A DNA stretch of 64,000 bases from Polymorphum gilvum SL003B-26A1 (GCF_000192745.1 NC_015259.1:2867001-2931000); one strand, 5' to 3'. Shown: positions 43,912-53,684, counted from the first letter of the stretch. Numbers and translations: made by a program. The notes: generated by a model not told the origin, from the sequence alone.

Positions 43912-44244
43912 GTATCCTTCCTCACCATTGCTTTTTTGACTGTGCCGAAGAACGCGCCGGTCTGGCAATTGCCAATTCTGCGACCTTTTCGCCCCCGCTT
44001 CGCCCCGTTCGTCCTGGCGGTTTTTTCCGGCGGTTTTCCGGCGGTTTTTCCGACCGGCCCCGTTGACGCATCCCTATATCGATCCAATATATAGATCCGA
44101 TATAGGGGCAGTGGCGAAAACGACACTGTCCAAATCGCCAGATCCGGATGTCTGATCGCCGATTCTACGCGTGGTGCGGGGCTCCCGGATCAACGCGGCA
44201 GCGGCGGGACGGTGCCCGGATCCAGCCAGACCCGGGACCGCTTC
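43912..44244. promoter_or_regulatory. Spacer with perfect palindrome, likely PadR operator/promoter
   Basis: CCCTATATCG (44072-44081) and CGATATAGGG (44098-44107) form a perfect 10-bp inverted repeat around AT-rich sequence containing ATATATAGAT. It sits 138 bases before the PadR ATG in an otherwise GC-rich gap. PadR proteins bind such long AT-centred dyads and repress their own operons, so this is probably the operator. The rest of the gap shows nothing else I can name. Confidence 0.6.
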
Positions 44245-44793
44245 ATGAGCGTACGCAGCCTGTGCCTTGCTATCCTCAGCTTCGGAGACGCGACGGGATA
44301 TGAGATCCGCAAGGAATCCACGGAAGGCAAGTTCAGCTATTTCGAGGATGCGAGCTTCGGCTCGATCTATCCGACCCTGGCGCGCCTGGAGGTGGAAGGG
44401 CTCGTGACCGTGCGCCGCGAAGCCCAGCAGGGCAAGCCCGCGCGCAAGGTCTATTCGATCACCGAGGCCGGGCGCGAGGAACTGAGGCGGGCCCTGTCCG
44501 AGCCGCTGGCCCCCGACACCTTCCGCTCGCCGTTCCTGCTGGTGTCGATGTACGCGGACATGCTCGGCAGTACCGTGGTGCGCCGCGCCATCGACCGCCA
44601 GATCGAACAGGTCCGCGCCGAACTGGAGCAAATGAAGGCGATGGCCGAGGGCTGCCGCCACGCCAGTTCGCTGTGGACCATGCACTACGGCATTTCCTGC
44701 ATGACCAACACGCTGAATTTCCTGGAGACGCACCGCGATCGCCTGCTGCGCATCGCCGAGGGCGACACCGACCTGCCCGCGGCTGCCGAATAG
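44245..44793 (+). CDS. PadR-family transcriptional regulator
   Basis: A 182-residue protein. The winged-helix domain starts SVRSLCLAILSFGDATGYEIRKE and contains FGSIYPTLARLEVEGLV; the C-terminal part is the helical Vir_act_alpha_C-like domain. ATG 44245 is preferred over GTG 44212 because PadR proteins of this subfamily begin at the same point. It lies 48 bases before an RND efflux pair and probably represses it until a toxic ligand binds. Confidence 0.85.
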   Translation: MSVRSLCLAILSFGDATGYEIRKESTEGKFSYFEDASFGSIYPTLARLEVEGLVTVRREAQQGKPARKVYSITEAGREELRRALSEPLAPDTFRSPFLLVSMYADMLGSTVVRRAIDRQIEQVRAELEQMKAMAEGCRHASSLWTMHYGISCMTNTLNFLETHRDRLLRIAEGDTDLPAAAE

Positions 44794-44841
44794 CGCGGCC
44801 GGCATAGCGCGACCGGCGCTCCCATCCGGAGTTTTTTGAGA

Positions 44842-45945
44842 ATGCGACTGAAAGCCTCCTATTTTCTCGCCATCGGCCTTGCCGGCGCCATCGGCATGTG
44901 GATGTGGACCGGCACGGTAGTCATCGGCGGGCGCGGCGACAGCGCCGAGGCGACGCCGCCGCCGGCCGAACGCCAGGAGCAGGCCGGCGACAGGCCGTTC
45001 CGCGTCAAGGTCGCACGGCTCGTCGCGGAGGAGCGCAACTCCGTGCTCACGGTGCGCGGCAGCACGCAGGCCGAGGCGAAGGTGGCGGTGCGGGCCGAAA
45101 CCGCGGGCCGGGTCGCAGAGCGGCCGGTTCGCGAAGGTGCCCGGGTGGCGGCCGGCGACACGCTGTGCGTGCTCGACAGGGGCGCCCGCGAGGCGGGCGT
45201 CCTCGAAGCAACGGCCGCGGAAGCCCAGGCGCGCCTCGACTACGAGGCCGCACGCCAACTGAACGCCAAGGGATTTGCCGCCGAGACCCGCGTCGCCGCA
45301 CTCAGGGCCGCCCACGACGCCACCAAGGCGCGCCTGCACGAGGCGGAACTTGAACTGGAGCGCACGATCATCCGGGCGCCGATCGGCGGCATCGTCGAAA
45401 GCCCGATGGCCTATGTCGGCGATCACCTGAAGATCGGCGACCCGTGCGGAACCGTGGTCGACAGCGATCCGATGATCGCCATCGGCCAGGTGTCCGAACT
45501 CAGCATCGGCCTGATCGCGCCCGGCATGCCGGCCGAGGTCGACCTGGTCGACGGCACCACGCTGTCCGGCAGCGTGCGCTACATCGCGCCGTCCGCCAAT
45601 CCGGACACGCGTACCTTTCGCATCGAGGTCGAACTGCCCAATCCGGACGGACGCGCCCGCGACGGCACGACCGCCCTCACCCGCCTGCCGCTGGCGGCGG
45701 AGAAGGCGCACAAGGTGTCGCCGGCGATCCTGACGCTTGACGACGCCGGGCGCGTCGGCGTGCGCACCGTCGACGCCGACAACCGGGCGCGGTTCGTGCC
45801 GGTCAGGGTTCTCGGCGGCGAGGCGGACGGCGTATGGCTCTCGGGCCTGCCGGAAATGGCCGACGTCATCGTCGTCGGCCAGGACTATGTCGGCGACGGC
45901 GAGGCCGTCGAACCGGTGTTCGAGACCGTGGAGGCCGGGCGATGA
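44842..45945 (+). CDS. RND efflux membrane-fusion (adaptor) protein
   Basis: A 367-residue periplasmic adaptor with one N-terminal membrane anchor (about 6-30). The lipoyl halves appear as VRAETAGRVAERPVREGARVAAGDTLC and RTIIRAPIGGIVESPMAYVGDHLKIGDPCG; the coiled-coil hairpin lies between. It would connect the pump to an outer-membrane TolC, not encoded here. ATG 44842 is two codons after a TTG also in frame. Its TGA overlaps the pump ATG. Confidence 0.88.
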   Translation: MRLKASYFLAIGLAGAIGMWMWTGTVVIGGRGDSAEATPPPAERQEQAGDRPFRVKVARLVAEERNSVLTVRGSTQAEAKVAVRAETAGRVAERPVREGARVAAGDTLCVLDRGAREAGVLEATAAEAQARLDYEAARQLNAKGFAAETRVAALRAAHDATKARLHEAELELERTIIRAPIGGIVESPMAYVGDHLKIGDPCGTVVDSDPMIAIGQVSELSIGLIAPGMPAEVDLVDGTTLSGSVRYIAPSANPDTRTFRIEVELPNPDGRARDGTTALTRLPLAAEKAHKVSPAILTLDDAGRVGVRTVDADNRARFVPVRVLGGEADGVWLSGLPEMADVIVVGQDYVGDGEAVEPVFETVEAGR

Positions 45946-48900
45946 TCGCGATGCTCGAAAGCGTCCTGCGCCGTCCCAAGACGGTGTTCGTGCTGATGCT
46001 GGCGCTCGTCGTCGCCGGCGTCACGGCCTATTTCGCCATCCCCAAGGAGGACACCCCGGACATCGACGTGCCGGTGTTCTACATCTCGGTGTCGCAGCAA
46101 GGCATCTCGCCCGAGGACGCCGAGCGCCTGCTCGTGCGCCCGATGGAGACCGAGCTGCGCGGCCTCGACGGCTTGAAGGAGATCACCGCGATCGCCTCCG
46201 AAGGCCATGCCGCCATCATCCTGGAATTCGACATCTCCTTCGACAAGGACGAGGCGCTCGCCGACGTGCGCGACAAGGTCGACCAGGCGAAGTCCAAGCT
46301 GCCGGCCGAAGCCGACGAGCCGACCATCTCGGAAACCAACTTCGCCCTGCTGCCGACCATCACGGTGACGCTGTCGGGCAACGTGCCCGAGCGCACGCTC
46401 TACCAGCACGCGCGCCGGCTCAAGGCCGAGATCGAGGCCATCGACACGGTCCGCTCCGCCGATCTGTCCGGGCACCGGGAAGAACTGCTCGAGGTGCTGA
46501 TCGACACGCGCAAGCTGGAATCCTATTCGATCACCCAGGAAGAGCTGATCACCTCGCTGACCCAGAACAACCAGCTGGTTCCCGCCGGCTTCCTCGACAG
46601 CGGCAAGGGTCGCTTCAACGTCAAGGTGCCGGGCCTCGTCGAAACCGCGCAGGACGTCTACGCCCTGCCGCTCAAGCAGAGCGGCGAGGGCCTGGTCACC
46701 CTCGGCGACGTCGCCGAGATCCGGCGCACCTTCAAGGACGCGACCTCCTACACCCGCGTCAACGGCCGCCCGGCGATCGCGCTGCAGGTGACCAAGCGCA
46801 TCGGCACCAACGTCATCGAGAACAACGACGCCGTCCGCTCCGTCGTTCAGGCGGCCGCTGCCGACTGGCCGGAGACCATCCGGGTCGACATCATGCTCGA
46901 CCAGTCGGCCAACATCTACGAAGTACTCGGCTCGCTGCAGTCGTCGATCCTGACCGCCATCTTCCTGGTCATGGTCCTGGTGGTCGCCTCGCTCGGACTG
47001 CGCTCGGCGCTGCTGGTCGGCCTCGCCATCCCGACCTCGTTCATGGTCGGCTTTCTGATCCTGTCCGGCCTCGGCTACACGGTGAACACCATGGTCATGT
47101 TCGGCCTGGTGCTGACCGTCGGCATGCTGGTCGACGGCGCCATCGTCATGGTCGAATACGCCGACCGCAAGATCGCCGAGGGCATGGAGGACCGCGAGGC
47201 CTACATCCGCGCCGCCAAGCTGATGTTCTGGCCGATCGTCTCGTCGACGGCGACGACGCTGGCCGCCTTCCTGCCCATGCTGCTGTGGCCGGGCGTGGCC
47301 GGCGAGTTCATGAGCTACCTGCCGATCATGGTCATCATCGTGCTGACCGCCTCGCTGCTGACGGCGATGGTGTTCCTGCCGGTCACCGGCGGCATCTTCG
47401 CCGCCGTGTCGCACTGGACCGGCCGCCACGCGACGGGCGTGCTCGCCTTCGCCTTTGCGCTCGCCACCGCCGGCGCGCTGCTGTCGGCGCCGCTCGCCGA
47501 CGGCTTACGACAGGCGCTGGCGGCCGCCGGCTTCCTCGGCGCCGGCCTCGTCGCCTACCGGCTGCTGCGCCCGCTCGTCGCCTGGTCGCGGGCACGTGCG
47601 GCCCGGCGGGCGGAGGAGGACCGCGCCGCGGCCGCGCTGCTGTCCGGCGCCCAGGCCTTCGACGTGCGCGAGATCCGCGGCGCCACCGGCCTCTATGTCC
47701 GCATCCTGAAGCTGCTCGCCGGCAACCCGGTCGGCAATGTCGTGACCGTCGTCGCGGTGGTCGGCCTGTGCGCGGCGATCTTCGTCGCCTTCGGCGCCAA
47801 CAACGCCGGCGTCGAATTCTTCGTCGAGGAGGAACCCGAACAGGCGATCGTGCTGGTGTCCGCCCGCGGCAACCTGTCGGCGGCGGAGGCGCGCGACCTG
47901 GTCGGCGAGGTGGAAGACGTCGTGCTGCGCATCGAGGGCATCGAGAACGTCGTCACCGCAGCCTATGCCCCTGGCGGCGGCGGCGGCGGCAAGATTCTCG
48001 GCGGTGTACAGGACAAGCCGGCCGACACGGTCGGCGAGCTGCAGATCGAGTTCGCCGACTATTGCTGCCGGCGCAAGGCTGCGGAGATCTTCAGGGAAAT
48101 CCGTGAGAGGACCGCGTTCCTGCCCGGCATCAAGGTCGAGACGCGCAAGATCGAGATGGGCCCGCCGTCGGGCAAGGACGTCCAGCTGGAAGTCAAGTCG
48201 ACCGACTACGCCACGCTGACCGCGACCGTCGCGCGCATCCGCGCCCACATGGACACCATGCCCGGCCTGCTCGACCAGGAGGACGACCGCCCCCTGCCCG
48301 GCATCGAATGGCAGCTGACCATCGACCGCGAGCAGGCCGGCCGCTATCAGGCCGGCATCGTCTCGGTCGGCAGCATGGTGCAGCTGGTCACAAACGGCGT
48401 GCTGATCGGCAAGTACCGGCCGACGGATTCAGAGGACGAGGTCGACATCCGCGTGCGCCTGCCGCAGGACGAGCGCACCCTCGACCGCTTCGACCAGTTG
48501 CGCCTGCAGACGCCGCTCGGCCTGGTGCCGCTGGCCAATTTCGTCGAGCGCGCACCGGCCCAGAAGGTGTCCTCGATCACGCGCCGCGATGGGCTCTATT
48601 CCATGATGCTGAAGGCCGGTGTCGACAAGGACGCCGGGGTGCTCGCCGACGACAAGGTCCGGGAACTCGACGCCTGGCTGAAGGGCCAGACCTGGCCGAC
48701 CAACGTCTACCTGAAGTTCCGCGGCGCCGACGAGGACCAGAAGGAATCCGGCGAGTTCCTGATGAGGGCCATGGTCGCCTCGCTGTTCCTGATGTTCGTG
48801 ATCCTGCTGACCCAGTTCAACTCGTTCTACCAGACCTTCCTGACCCTCTCGACGGTGGTCATGTCGGTCATGGGCGTGCTGCTCGGCATGCTGATCACCG

Positions 48901-49457
48901 GCCAGAAGTTCTCGATCATCATGACCGGCACCGGCATCGTGGCGCTGGCGGGCATCGTGGTGAACAACGCCATCGTGCTGCTCGACACCTACAACCGCTT
49001 CCGCGAGGACGGCATGGAGTCGCTCGACGCGATCCTGAAGACCTCGGCGCAGCGGATCCGGCCGATCATGCTGACCACGATCACCACCATCGCCGGCCTG
49101 ATCCCGATGGCGACCCAGGTCAACTTCGACTTCTTCAACCAGGTGACCGCGGTCGGCAGCATCACCGCGATCTGGTGGATCCAGCTGTCGACGGCGGTGA
49201 TCTTCGGCCTCGGCTTCTCGACCATCCTGACGCTGATCCTGATCCCGACCATGATCGCCGCGCCGGGCGTTTGGACGGCATCGGCCCGGCGCCTGTGGAA
49301 CCGGGCGACCGGCGACCGATCCGCCCCGGCCGCGGCCGGGACTGCCGCGGCGGTCGCCGAAGCCGCTCCGGCGCACGCCGGCGCCGGCGTGGTGAGCCTG
49401 GAGCGGCCGGAGCCGGCCCGCAGCCGCCTCGACGGCCTGCCGCACGCGGCGGAGTAG
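45942..49457 (+). CDS. RND efflux pump permease, long variant
   Basis: A 1171-residue pump, longer than the usual 1020-1050. It opens ESVLRRPKTVFVLMLALVV, with PEYPDIDV-like KEDTPDIDVP, and has the central helix GLVLTVGMLVDGAIVMVEYADR (proton-relay acidic residue, here one Asp where many pumps have two) and MTGTGIVALAGIVVNNAIVLLDTYN. About 110 extra residues (approximately 490-600) between the two halves contain two to three hydrophobic segments and a charged stretch. The C-terminal 45 residues are Ala/Pro-rich. Substrate unknown. Confidence 0.88.
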   Translation: MIAMLESVLRRPKTVFVLMLALVVAGVTAYFAIPKEDTPDIDVPVFYISVSQQGISPEDAERLLVRPMETELRGLDGLKEITAIASEGHAAIILEFDISFDKDEALADVRDKVDQAKSKLPAEADEPTISETNFALLPTITVTLSGNVPERTLYQHARRLKAEIEAIDTVRSADLSGHREELLEVLIDTRKLESYSITQEELITSLTQNNQLVPAGFLDSGKGRFNVKVPGLVETAQDVYALPLKQSGEGLVTLGDVAEIRRTFKDATSYTRVNGRPAIALQVTKRIGTNVIENNDAVRSVVQAAAADWPETIRVDIMLDQSANIYEVLGSLQSSILTAIFLVMVLVVASLGLRSALLVGLAIPTSFMVGFLILSGLGYTVNTMVMFGLVLTVGMLVDGAIVMVEYADRKIAEGMEDREAYIRAAKLMFWPIVSSTATTLAAFLPMLLWPGVAGEFMSYLPIMVIIVLTASLLTAMVFLPVTGGIFAAVSHWTGRHATGVLAFAFALATAGALLSAPLADGLRQALAAAGFLGAGLVAYRLLRPLVAWSRARAARRAEEDRAAAALLSGAQAFDVREIRGATGLYVRILKLLAGNPVGNVVTVVAVVGLCAAIFVAFGANNAGVEFFVEEEPEQAIVLVSARGNLSAAEARDLVGEVEDVVLRIEGIENVVTAAYAPGGGGGGKILGGVQDKPADTVGELQIEFADYCCRRKAAEIFREIRERTAFLPGIKVETRKIEMGPPSGKDVQLEVKSTDYATLTATVARIRAHMDTMPGLLDQEDDRPLPGIEWQLTIDREQAGRYQAGIVSVGSMVQLVTNGVLIGKYRPTDSEDEVDIRVRLPQDERTLDRFDQLRLQTPLGLVPLANFVERAPAQKVSSITRRDGLYSMMLKAGVDKDAGVLADDKVRELDAWLKGQTWPTNVYLKFRGADEDQKESGEFLMRAMVASLFLMFVILLTQFNSFYQTFLTLSTVVMSVMGVLLGMLITGQKFSIIMTGTGIVALAGIVVNNAIVLLDTYNRFREDGMESLDAILKTSAQRIRPIMLTTITTIAGLIPMATQVNFDFFNQVTAVGSITAIWWIQLSTAVIFGLGFSTILTLILIPTMIAAPGVWTASARRLWNRATGDRSAPAAAGTAAAVAEAAPAHAGAGVVSLERPEPARSRLDGLPHAAE

Positions 49458-49487
49458 TGCGGGCAGCAGGTCCCGGAGGTCCCGCAC
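49457..49487. terminator. Hairpin between RND pump and pssA (convergent)
   Basis: GTGCGGG (49457-49463) pairs with CCCGCAC (49481-49487) around a 17-base loop. It starts at the stop codon of the pump and lacks a T-run. Confidence 0.4.
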
Positions 49488-49502
49488 GCCGCGGCGCTGA
49501 GC

Positions 49503-50390
49503 TCAGGCCGAGTCGCTCTTGTCCTTGTCGCCGAGGTGGTCGAGGTCGGTGTCGGCGCAGTCGCCGTCGTCGTCCGGCACCGGAGCGTCGCCGGTCAAGG
49601 CATAGGCGCGGTGGCTGCGCCAGGCCAAGGGAATGGAGACGAGATAGGCGCTGGCGGCCAGGGTAAGCATCTGGAACGGATAGCTGACCGTCAGCGCCAC
49701 CAGCAACACGGCGAGGACGAACAACGGCAGGACCAGGTCGCGGCGGATCCGAGTGCCGATCTTCTTGCCCGAATAGGTCGGCAGGCGGCTGATCATCAGG
49801 AAGCCGATGAACATGGTGTAGAGCGCGACGCCCGGCGCGAATTCCGGCCAGTGCGGCAGCACGCCGACGAACTCCAAGTAGATCGGCATCAGCACCGTGA
49901 GCGCGCCGGCCGGCGCGGGCACGCCGGTGAAGAAGTTCACCGCCCAGGCCGGCTTGTCGGGATCGTCCAGCGACACGTTGAAGCGGGCCAGACGGAGCGC
50001 GGTCGAGATGGCAAAGGCAAGCGCGGCGATCCAGCCGAGCGACTGGACCTCCTTGAGCAGCCAGACATAGAGCATCAACGCCGGCGTGACGCCGAAATTG
50101 ACGAAATCGGCAAGCGAATCGAGTTCCGCGCCGAACCGCGACGTGCCCTTCAGCAGCCGCGCGACGCGGCCGTCGAGCGCGTCGAGCACGGCGGCGATCA
50201 GGACGGCGCCGACCGCATAGTCCCAGCGCCCCTCGAAGGCCATGCGGATCGCCGTCAGGCCCGAGCACAGCGCCAGCAGCGTCACCATGTTGGGCAGGAT
50301 CAGGCGCATCGGCACGCGCCGGAAGCGGGGCGTGCGGCGGCCGGTGCGGTCGGTGCCGCCGGGATCGAAGGGGGCGAAGGGCGCGGACAC
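49503..50390 (-). CDS. pssA: PssA, CDP-diacylglycerol-serine O-phosphatidyltransferase
   Basis: A 295-residue integral membrane enzyme. The CDP-alcohol motif D-G-x2-A-R-x8-G-x3-D-x3-D is intact: Asp73-Gly74, Ala77-Arg78, Gly87, Asp91, Asp95. Six or so helices follow. It makes phosphatidylserine, which the Psd gene upstream decarboxylates. GTG 50390 lies 7 bases after psd with GAGG upstream; an ATG 27 codons later is possible. The acidic tail (DDDGDCADTD) is unusual. Confidence 0.92.
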   Translation of the reverse strand: MSAPFAPFDPGGTDRTGRRTPRFRRVPMRLILPNMVTLLALCSGLTAIRMAFEGRWDYAVGAVLIAAVLDALDGRVARLLKGTSRFGAELDSLADFVNFGVTPALMLYVWLLKEVQSLGWIAALAFAISTALRLARFNVSLDDPDKPAWAVNFFTGVPAPAGALTVLMPIYLEFVGVLPHWPEFAPGVALYTMFIGFLMISRLPTYSGKKIGTRIRRDLVLPLFVLAVLLVALTVSYPFQMLTLAASAYLVSIPLAWRSHRAYALTGDAPVPDDDGDCADTDLDHLGDKDKSDSA

Positions 50391-50397
50391 GGGGACC

Positions 50398-51102
50398 TCA
50401 GCTCATGCGGGTGAGCGGCTGGCCGACGGCGCGCTCGTCGCGCAGGTCCGCCAGCACGGTCTCGCCCGCGATCATCGTCTGGCCTATGGCGACCCTGGGC
50501 ACCGTGCCGATCGGCATGTAGACGTCGAGGCGCGAGCCGAAGCGGATCAGGCCGAAGCGCTCGCCGGTGGCGACGTTCTCGCCCTCGCGCACGAAGCAGA
50601 CGATCCGGCGCGCCACCAGGCCGGCGATCTGCACGACGCCGATGCGCGTGTCGCCGGACTCAATGACAAGGCCGTTGCGCTCGTTGTGCTCGCTGGCCTT
50701 GTCCAGTTCGGCGTTGATGAAGCGGCCGGCCCGGTAGGCAATGCGCACGATGCGGCCGCCGATCGGCGCGCGGTTCACGTGGCAGTTGAAAACGTTCATG
50801 AACACCGACACGCGCATCATCGGCTCGGCGCCGAGATCGAGCTCCGCGGGCGGACGGGCCGGGCCCACCTGGCTGACCACGCCGTCGGCGGGCGAGATGA
50901 CGAGGCCTTCGGTCACCGGCGTCACCCGCGGCGGATCGCGGAAGAAATAGGTGACCCAGCCGGTCAGAATCAGGCCGATCCAGAACAGCGGTCCGACGAA
51001 CCAGCCGAGCACGACGCTCGCGACCAGGCCGATGGCGATGAACGGCCAGCCCTCCCGGTGGATGGGAACGAAGGCGCGAGTGACGGAATCAACGAGCGAC
51101 AT
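50398..51102 (-). CDS. psd: Psd, phosphatidylserine decarboxylase proenzyme
   Basis: A 234-residue short-form (alphaproteobacterial/archaeal-like) Psd. One or two N-terminal helices (about 20-52) anchor it; the self-cleavage Gly-Ser in [11 protein letters not shown] (Ser about 200) becomes the pyruvoyl group. [16 protein letters not shown] is the family motif. It converts phosphatidylserine to phosphatidylethanolamine. First gene of psd-pssA. Confidence 0.92.
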   Translation of the reverse strand: MSLVDSVTRAFVPIHREGWPFIAIGLVASVVLGWFVGPLFWIGLILTGWVTYFFRDPPRVTPVTEGLVISPADGVVSQVGPARPPAELDLGAEPMMRVSVFMNVFNCHVNRAPIGGRIVRIAYRAGRFINAELDKASEHNERNGLVIESGDTRIGVVQIAGLVARRIVCFVREGENVATGERFGLIRFGSRLDVYMPIGTVPRVAIGQTMIAGETVLADLRDERAVGQPLTRMS

Positions 51103-51297
51103 GAGCGAGGTCCGATCCTTTCGGCGGGAGCCGGCTGCCGCCTGCCAGCCCGGTTCGGGTGGCGGTCCGCAATCCGGAACGCAGTCTTGGACGGTCCTGG
51201 GAGCGCCCAGGACTGCCGGTGATTTCTAGAGTGTTTCGGCGTGCAATTGAACCGGAAAACGGCCTTGCGCACGCCCTCTGCAGCGCGCGGCGATGCG

Positions 51298-53244
51298 TCA
51301 GAGCGGCTCTCCCGCCCGAGGGCCGCGCACCACGACACCGAGATCGTCGGCCGCCTTGGCGGCGCGCAGGCGCTCTTCCGCCTCGTCCGCCTCGCGCTGG
51401 CGGTCCCACATGGAGGCATAGAGTCCCTTGCTGGCGAGCAGGTCGCCATGGGTGCCACGCTCGACGATGCGCCCGGCTTCCAGCACCAGGATCAGGTCGG
51501 CATTGACGACCGTCGACAGGCGGTGGGCGATGACCAGCGTCGTGCGATTGCGCGACACCTGGTCGAGCGCCGCCTGGATCTCGCGCTCGGTGTGGGTGTC
51601 GAGCGCAGAGGTCGCCTCGTCGAGGATCAGGATCGGCGGCGCCTTCAGGATGGTACGGGCGATGGCGACGCGCTGCTTCTCGCCGCCCGACAGCTTGAGC
51701 CCGCGCTCGCCGACCTCGGTGGCGAAGCCCTGCGGCAGGGTCTCGATGAAGCGGTCGATCTGGGCCATGCTCGCCGCCGCGCGGACTTCCTCTTCCGTGG
51801 CGTCGGGCCGGCCGTAGCGGATGTTGTAGGCGATGGTGTCGTTGAACAGCACCGTGTCCTGCGGCACCATGCCGATGGCGTGGCGCAGGCTTTCCTGGGT
51901 GACGTCGCGCACGTCCTGGCCGTCGATCAGGATGCGTCCCCCGCTGACGTCGTAGAAGCGGAACAGCAGGCGCGAGATGGTCGACTTGCCGGCGCCCGAC
52001 GGTCCGACGATGGCGATCGTGTGCCCGGCGGGCACGTCGAAGCTGATGCCCTTCAGGATTTCCCGCTCGGCATCGTAGTGGAAGCGGACGTCCTCGAAGC
52101 GGATCGCGCCCTCCACGGCCTTCAACGGCTGGGCGCCGGGCCTGTCGGTGATCTCGGCCGGCACGCCGAGCAGGGTGAACATGGCTTCGATGTCGGCCAG
52201 GCCCTGGCGGATCTCGCGGTACAGGAAACCGATGAAGTTCAATGGGATCGAGATCTGCATCAGCAGCGCGTTGATCAGCACGAACTCGCCGATGGTCTGG
52301 GTGCCGGCCATCACCGACCGGGCGGACAGCACCATACAGGCCGCTGTGCCGATGCCCAGGATGACGGCTTGGCCGAAGTTGAGCCACGCAAGCGACGTCC
52401 AGGTGCGCGTCGCCGCCTTCTCGTAGGCGGCCATGGAGACGTCGAAACGGTCGGCTTCCATCTTCTCGTTGCCGAAATACTTCACCGTCTCGAAGTTGAG
52501 CAGGCTGTCGATGGCCTTGGAATTGGCCTCGGTGTCGCTGTCGTTCATCTCCCGGCGGATCGATATGCGCCAGTTGGAAGTCTTCACCGAAAACCACACA
52601 TAGGCGACGATCATCACCGCCACGATGACGACGTAGTGGAAGCCGAACTGGTACCAAATCACACCAGCCATGAGGGCGAATTCCATCAGGGTCGGAACAC
52701 CGTTCAGGATGGTGAAGCGGACGATCGCCTCGATGCCCTTGACGCCGCGCTCGATGACCCGGCTCAGCCCCCCGGTGCGGCGCGCCAGGTGGAAGCGCAG
52801 CGACAACTGGTGCATGTGGCGGAACGTGATGATGGCGAGTTGGCGCACCGCGTGCTGGCCGACACGCGCGAACAGCGCGTCGCGCATCTGGTTGAAGGCG
52901 ACGGCCAGCACCCGCGCGGCGTTGTAGGCGAGGACCAGCATCACCGGCGCGACGAGAAACGCCGGCAGGCCGGCGGCCTCGCCGGTCAGCGCATCGGACG
53001 CCCAGGCGAAGAAATAGGGCGACAGCACCGTGACCACCTTGGCAATCACCAGCGCCACGATGGCGAGCACCACCCGCATCTTCAGGTCGGGGCGGCCGGA
53101 CGGCCAGATGTAGGGCCACAAGTTGGCCAGGGTCACGAAGGTCGACCCCTCGTCGGCGCTGACCAGCCTTTGCCGAGCCGCCCGCGCCGCGCCATTCGCC
53201 CGGGCCGGAGCGTCCGGGTCGGTCGCAGCTGTCTGGTCGGTCAT
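51298..53244 (-). CDS. Atm1-type ABC exporter (ABCB7/HMT1-like)
   Basis: A 648-residue fused membrane-ATPase half transporter. The membrane domain has about six helices with the Atm1 signature NDSDTEANSKAIDSLLNFETVKYFGNE (about 250-276) and GLSRVIERGVKGIE. ATPase motifs are GPSGAGKST, LSGGEKQRVAIAR and ILILDEATSALD. Bacterial Atm1 proteins export glutathione-metal or persulfide adducts. ATG 53244 overlaps the preceding ArsR gene (ATGA). A sister of heavy-metal tolerance exporters is likely. Confidence 0.88.
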   Translation of the reverse strand: MTDQTAATDPDAPARANGAARAARQRLVSADEGSTFVTLANLWPYIWPSGRPDLKMRVVLAIVALVIAKVVTVLSPYFFAWASDALTGEAAGLPAFLVAPVMLVLAYNAARVLAVAFNQMRDALFARVGQHAVRQLAIITFRHMHQLSLRFHLARRTGGLSRVIERGVKGIEAIVRFTILNGVPTLMEFALMAGVIWYQFGFHYVVIVAVMIVAYVWFSVKTSNWRISIRREMNDSDTEANSKAIDSLLNFETVKYFGNEKMEADRFDVSMAAYEKAATRTWTSLAWLNFGQAVILGIGTAACMVLSARSVMAGTQTIGEFVLINALLMQISIPLNFIGFLYREIRQGLADIEAMFTLLGVPAEITDRPGAQPLKAVEGAIRFEDVRFHYDAEREILKGISFDVPAGHTIAIVGPSGAGKSTISRLLFRFYDVSGGRILIDGQDVRDVTQESLRHAIGMVPQDTVLFNDTIAYNIRYGRPDATEEEVRAAASMAQIDRFIETLPQGFATEVGERGLKLSGGEKQRVAIARTILKAPPILILDEATSALDTHTEREIQAALDQVSRNRTTLVIAHRLSTVVNADLILVLEAGRIVERGTHGDLLASKGLYASMWDRQREADEAEERLRAAKAADDLGVVVRGPRAGEPL

Positions 53245-53624
53245 TCGCTGGTCTCCATGGACTTGCCCTCGATGCCCTTGCGGCAACCGACCCCTGCGCT
53301 CGACGCGAGCCGCTGCATCAAGTCGGCCGAGAGGCCCTCGGCCCGCGTGATCGCCGTTTCGCTCAAGCGGTAGCAGCAGGTACGGCCGCGGACGTCGCAG
53401 GTCAGCAGGCCGGCGTCCTTGAGCACCTGCAGGTGCTGCGACACGGTGGACTGGGCCAGCGGCAGAACGTCGACGATTTCGCCGCAGCAGGCCTGCGAGC
53501 GGGCGGCCAGTTCCGTGAGGATCCGCAGCCTGGCAGGATGGCCGAGCGCCCGGTAAACCGCGGCCAGATCGTCGATGTCCGCGCCGCCGGGACCCTGGCC
53601 CGGGTCGGTGTCCGGATCGGCCAT
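53241..53624 (-). CDS. Cys-rich ArsR-family regulator coupled to Atm1 exporter
   Basis: A 127-residue winged-helix repressor. HTH region VLPLAQSTVSQHLQVLKDAGLL (about 53-74). Six cysteines are visible: Cys46-Cys47 (QACCGEI) before the recognition helix, Cys76, Cys83-Cys84 (RTCCYRL) in the wing, and Cys114. This is more than SqrR types need and suggests soft-metal or thiol sensing. Its stop overlaps the exporter start, so it almost certainly regulates that exporter. Confidence 0.85.
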   Translation of the reverse strand: MADPDTDPGQGPGGADIDDLAAVYRALGHPARLRILTELAARSQACCGEIVDVLPLAQSTVSQHLQVLKDAGLLTCDVRGRTCCYRLSETAITRAEGLSADLMQRLASSAGVGCRKGIEGKSMETSE

Positions 53625-53668
53625 GGCGGTGGGTTTCCTCGTTTGCGTCCCAACAGGACGCGCCTTCT

Positions 53669-53684
53669 ATCGTCGATATACGAT
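53669..53684. promoter_or_regulatory. Candidate ArsR operator dyad
   Basis: ATCGT (53669-53673) and ACGAT (53680-53684) form an inverted repeat with CGATAT between, in a local AT-rich patch 45 bases upstream of the ArsR ATG. ArsR repressors bind such short dyads over their promoters. Confidence 0.5.

Noticed and set aside
45885-47429. 514-codon - strand ORF
   Set aside because: Antisense to the RND pump; Asp/His/Arg-rich shadow.
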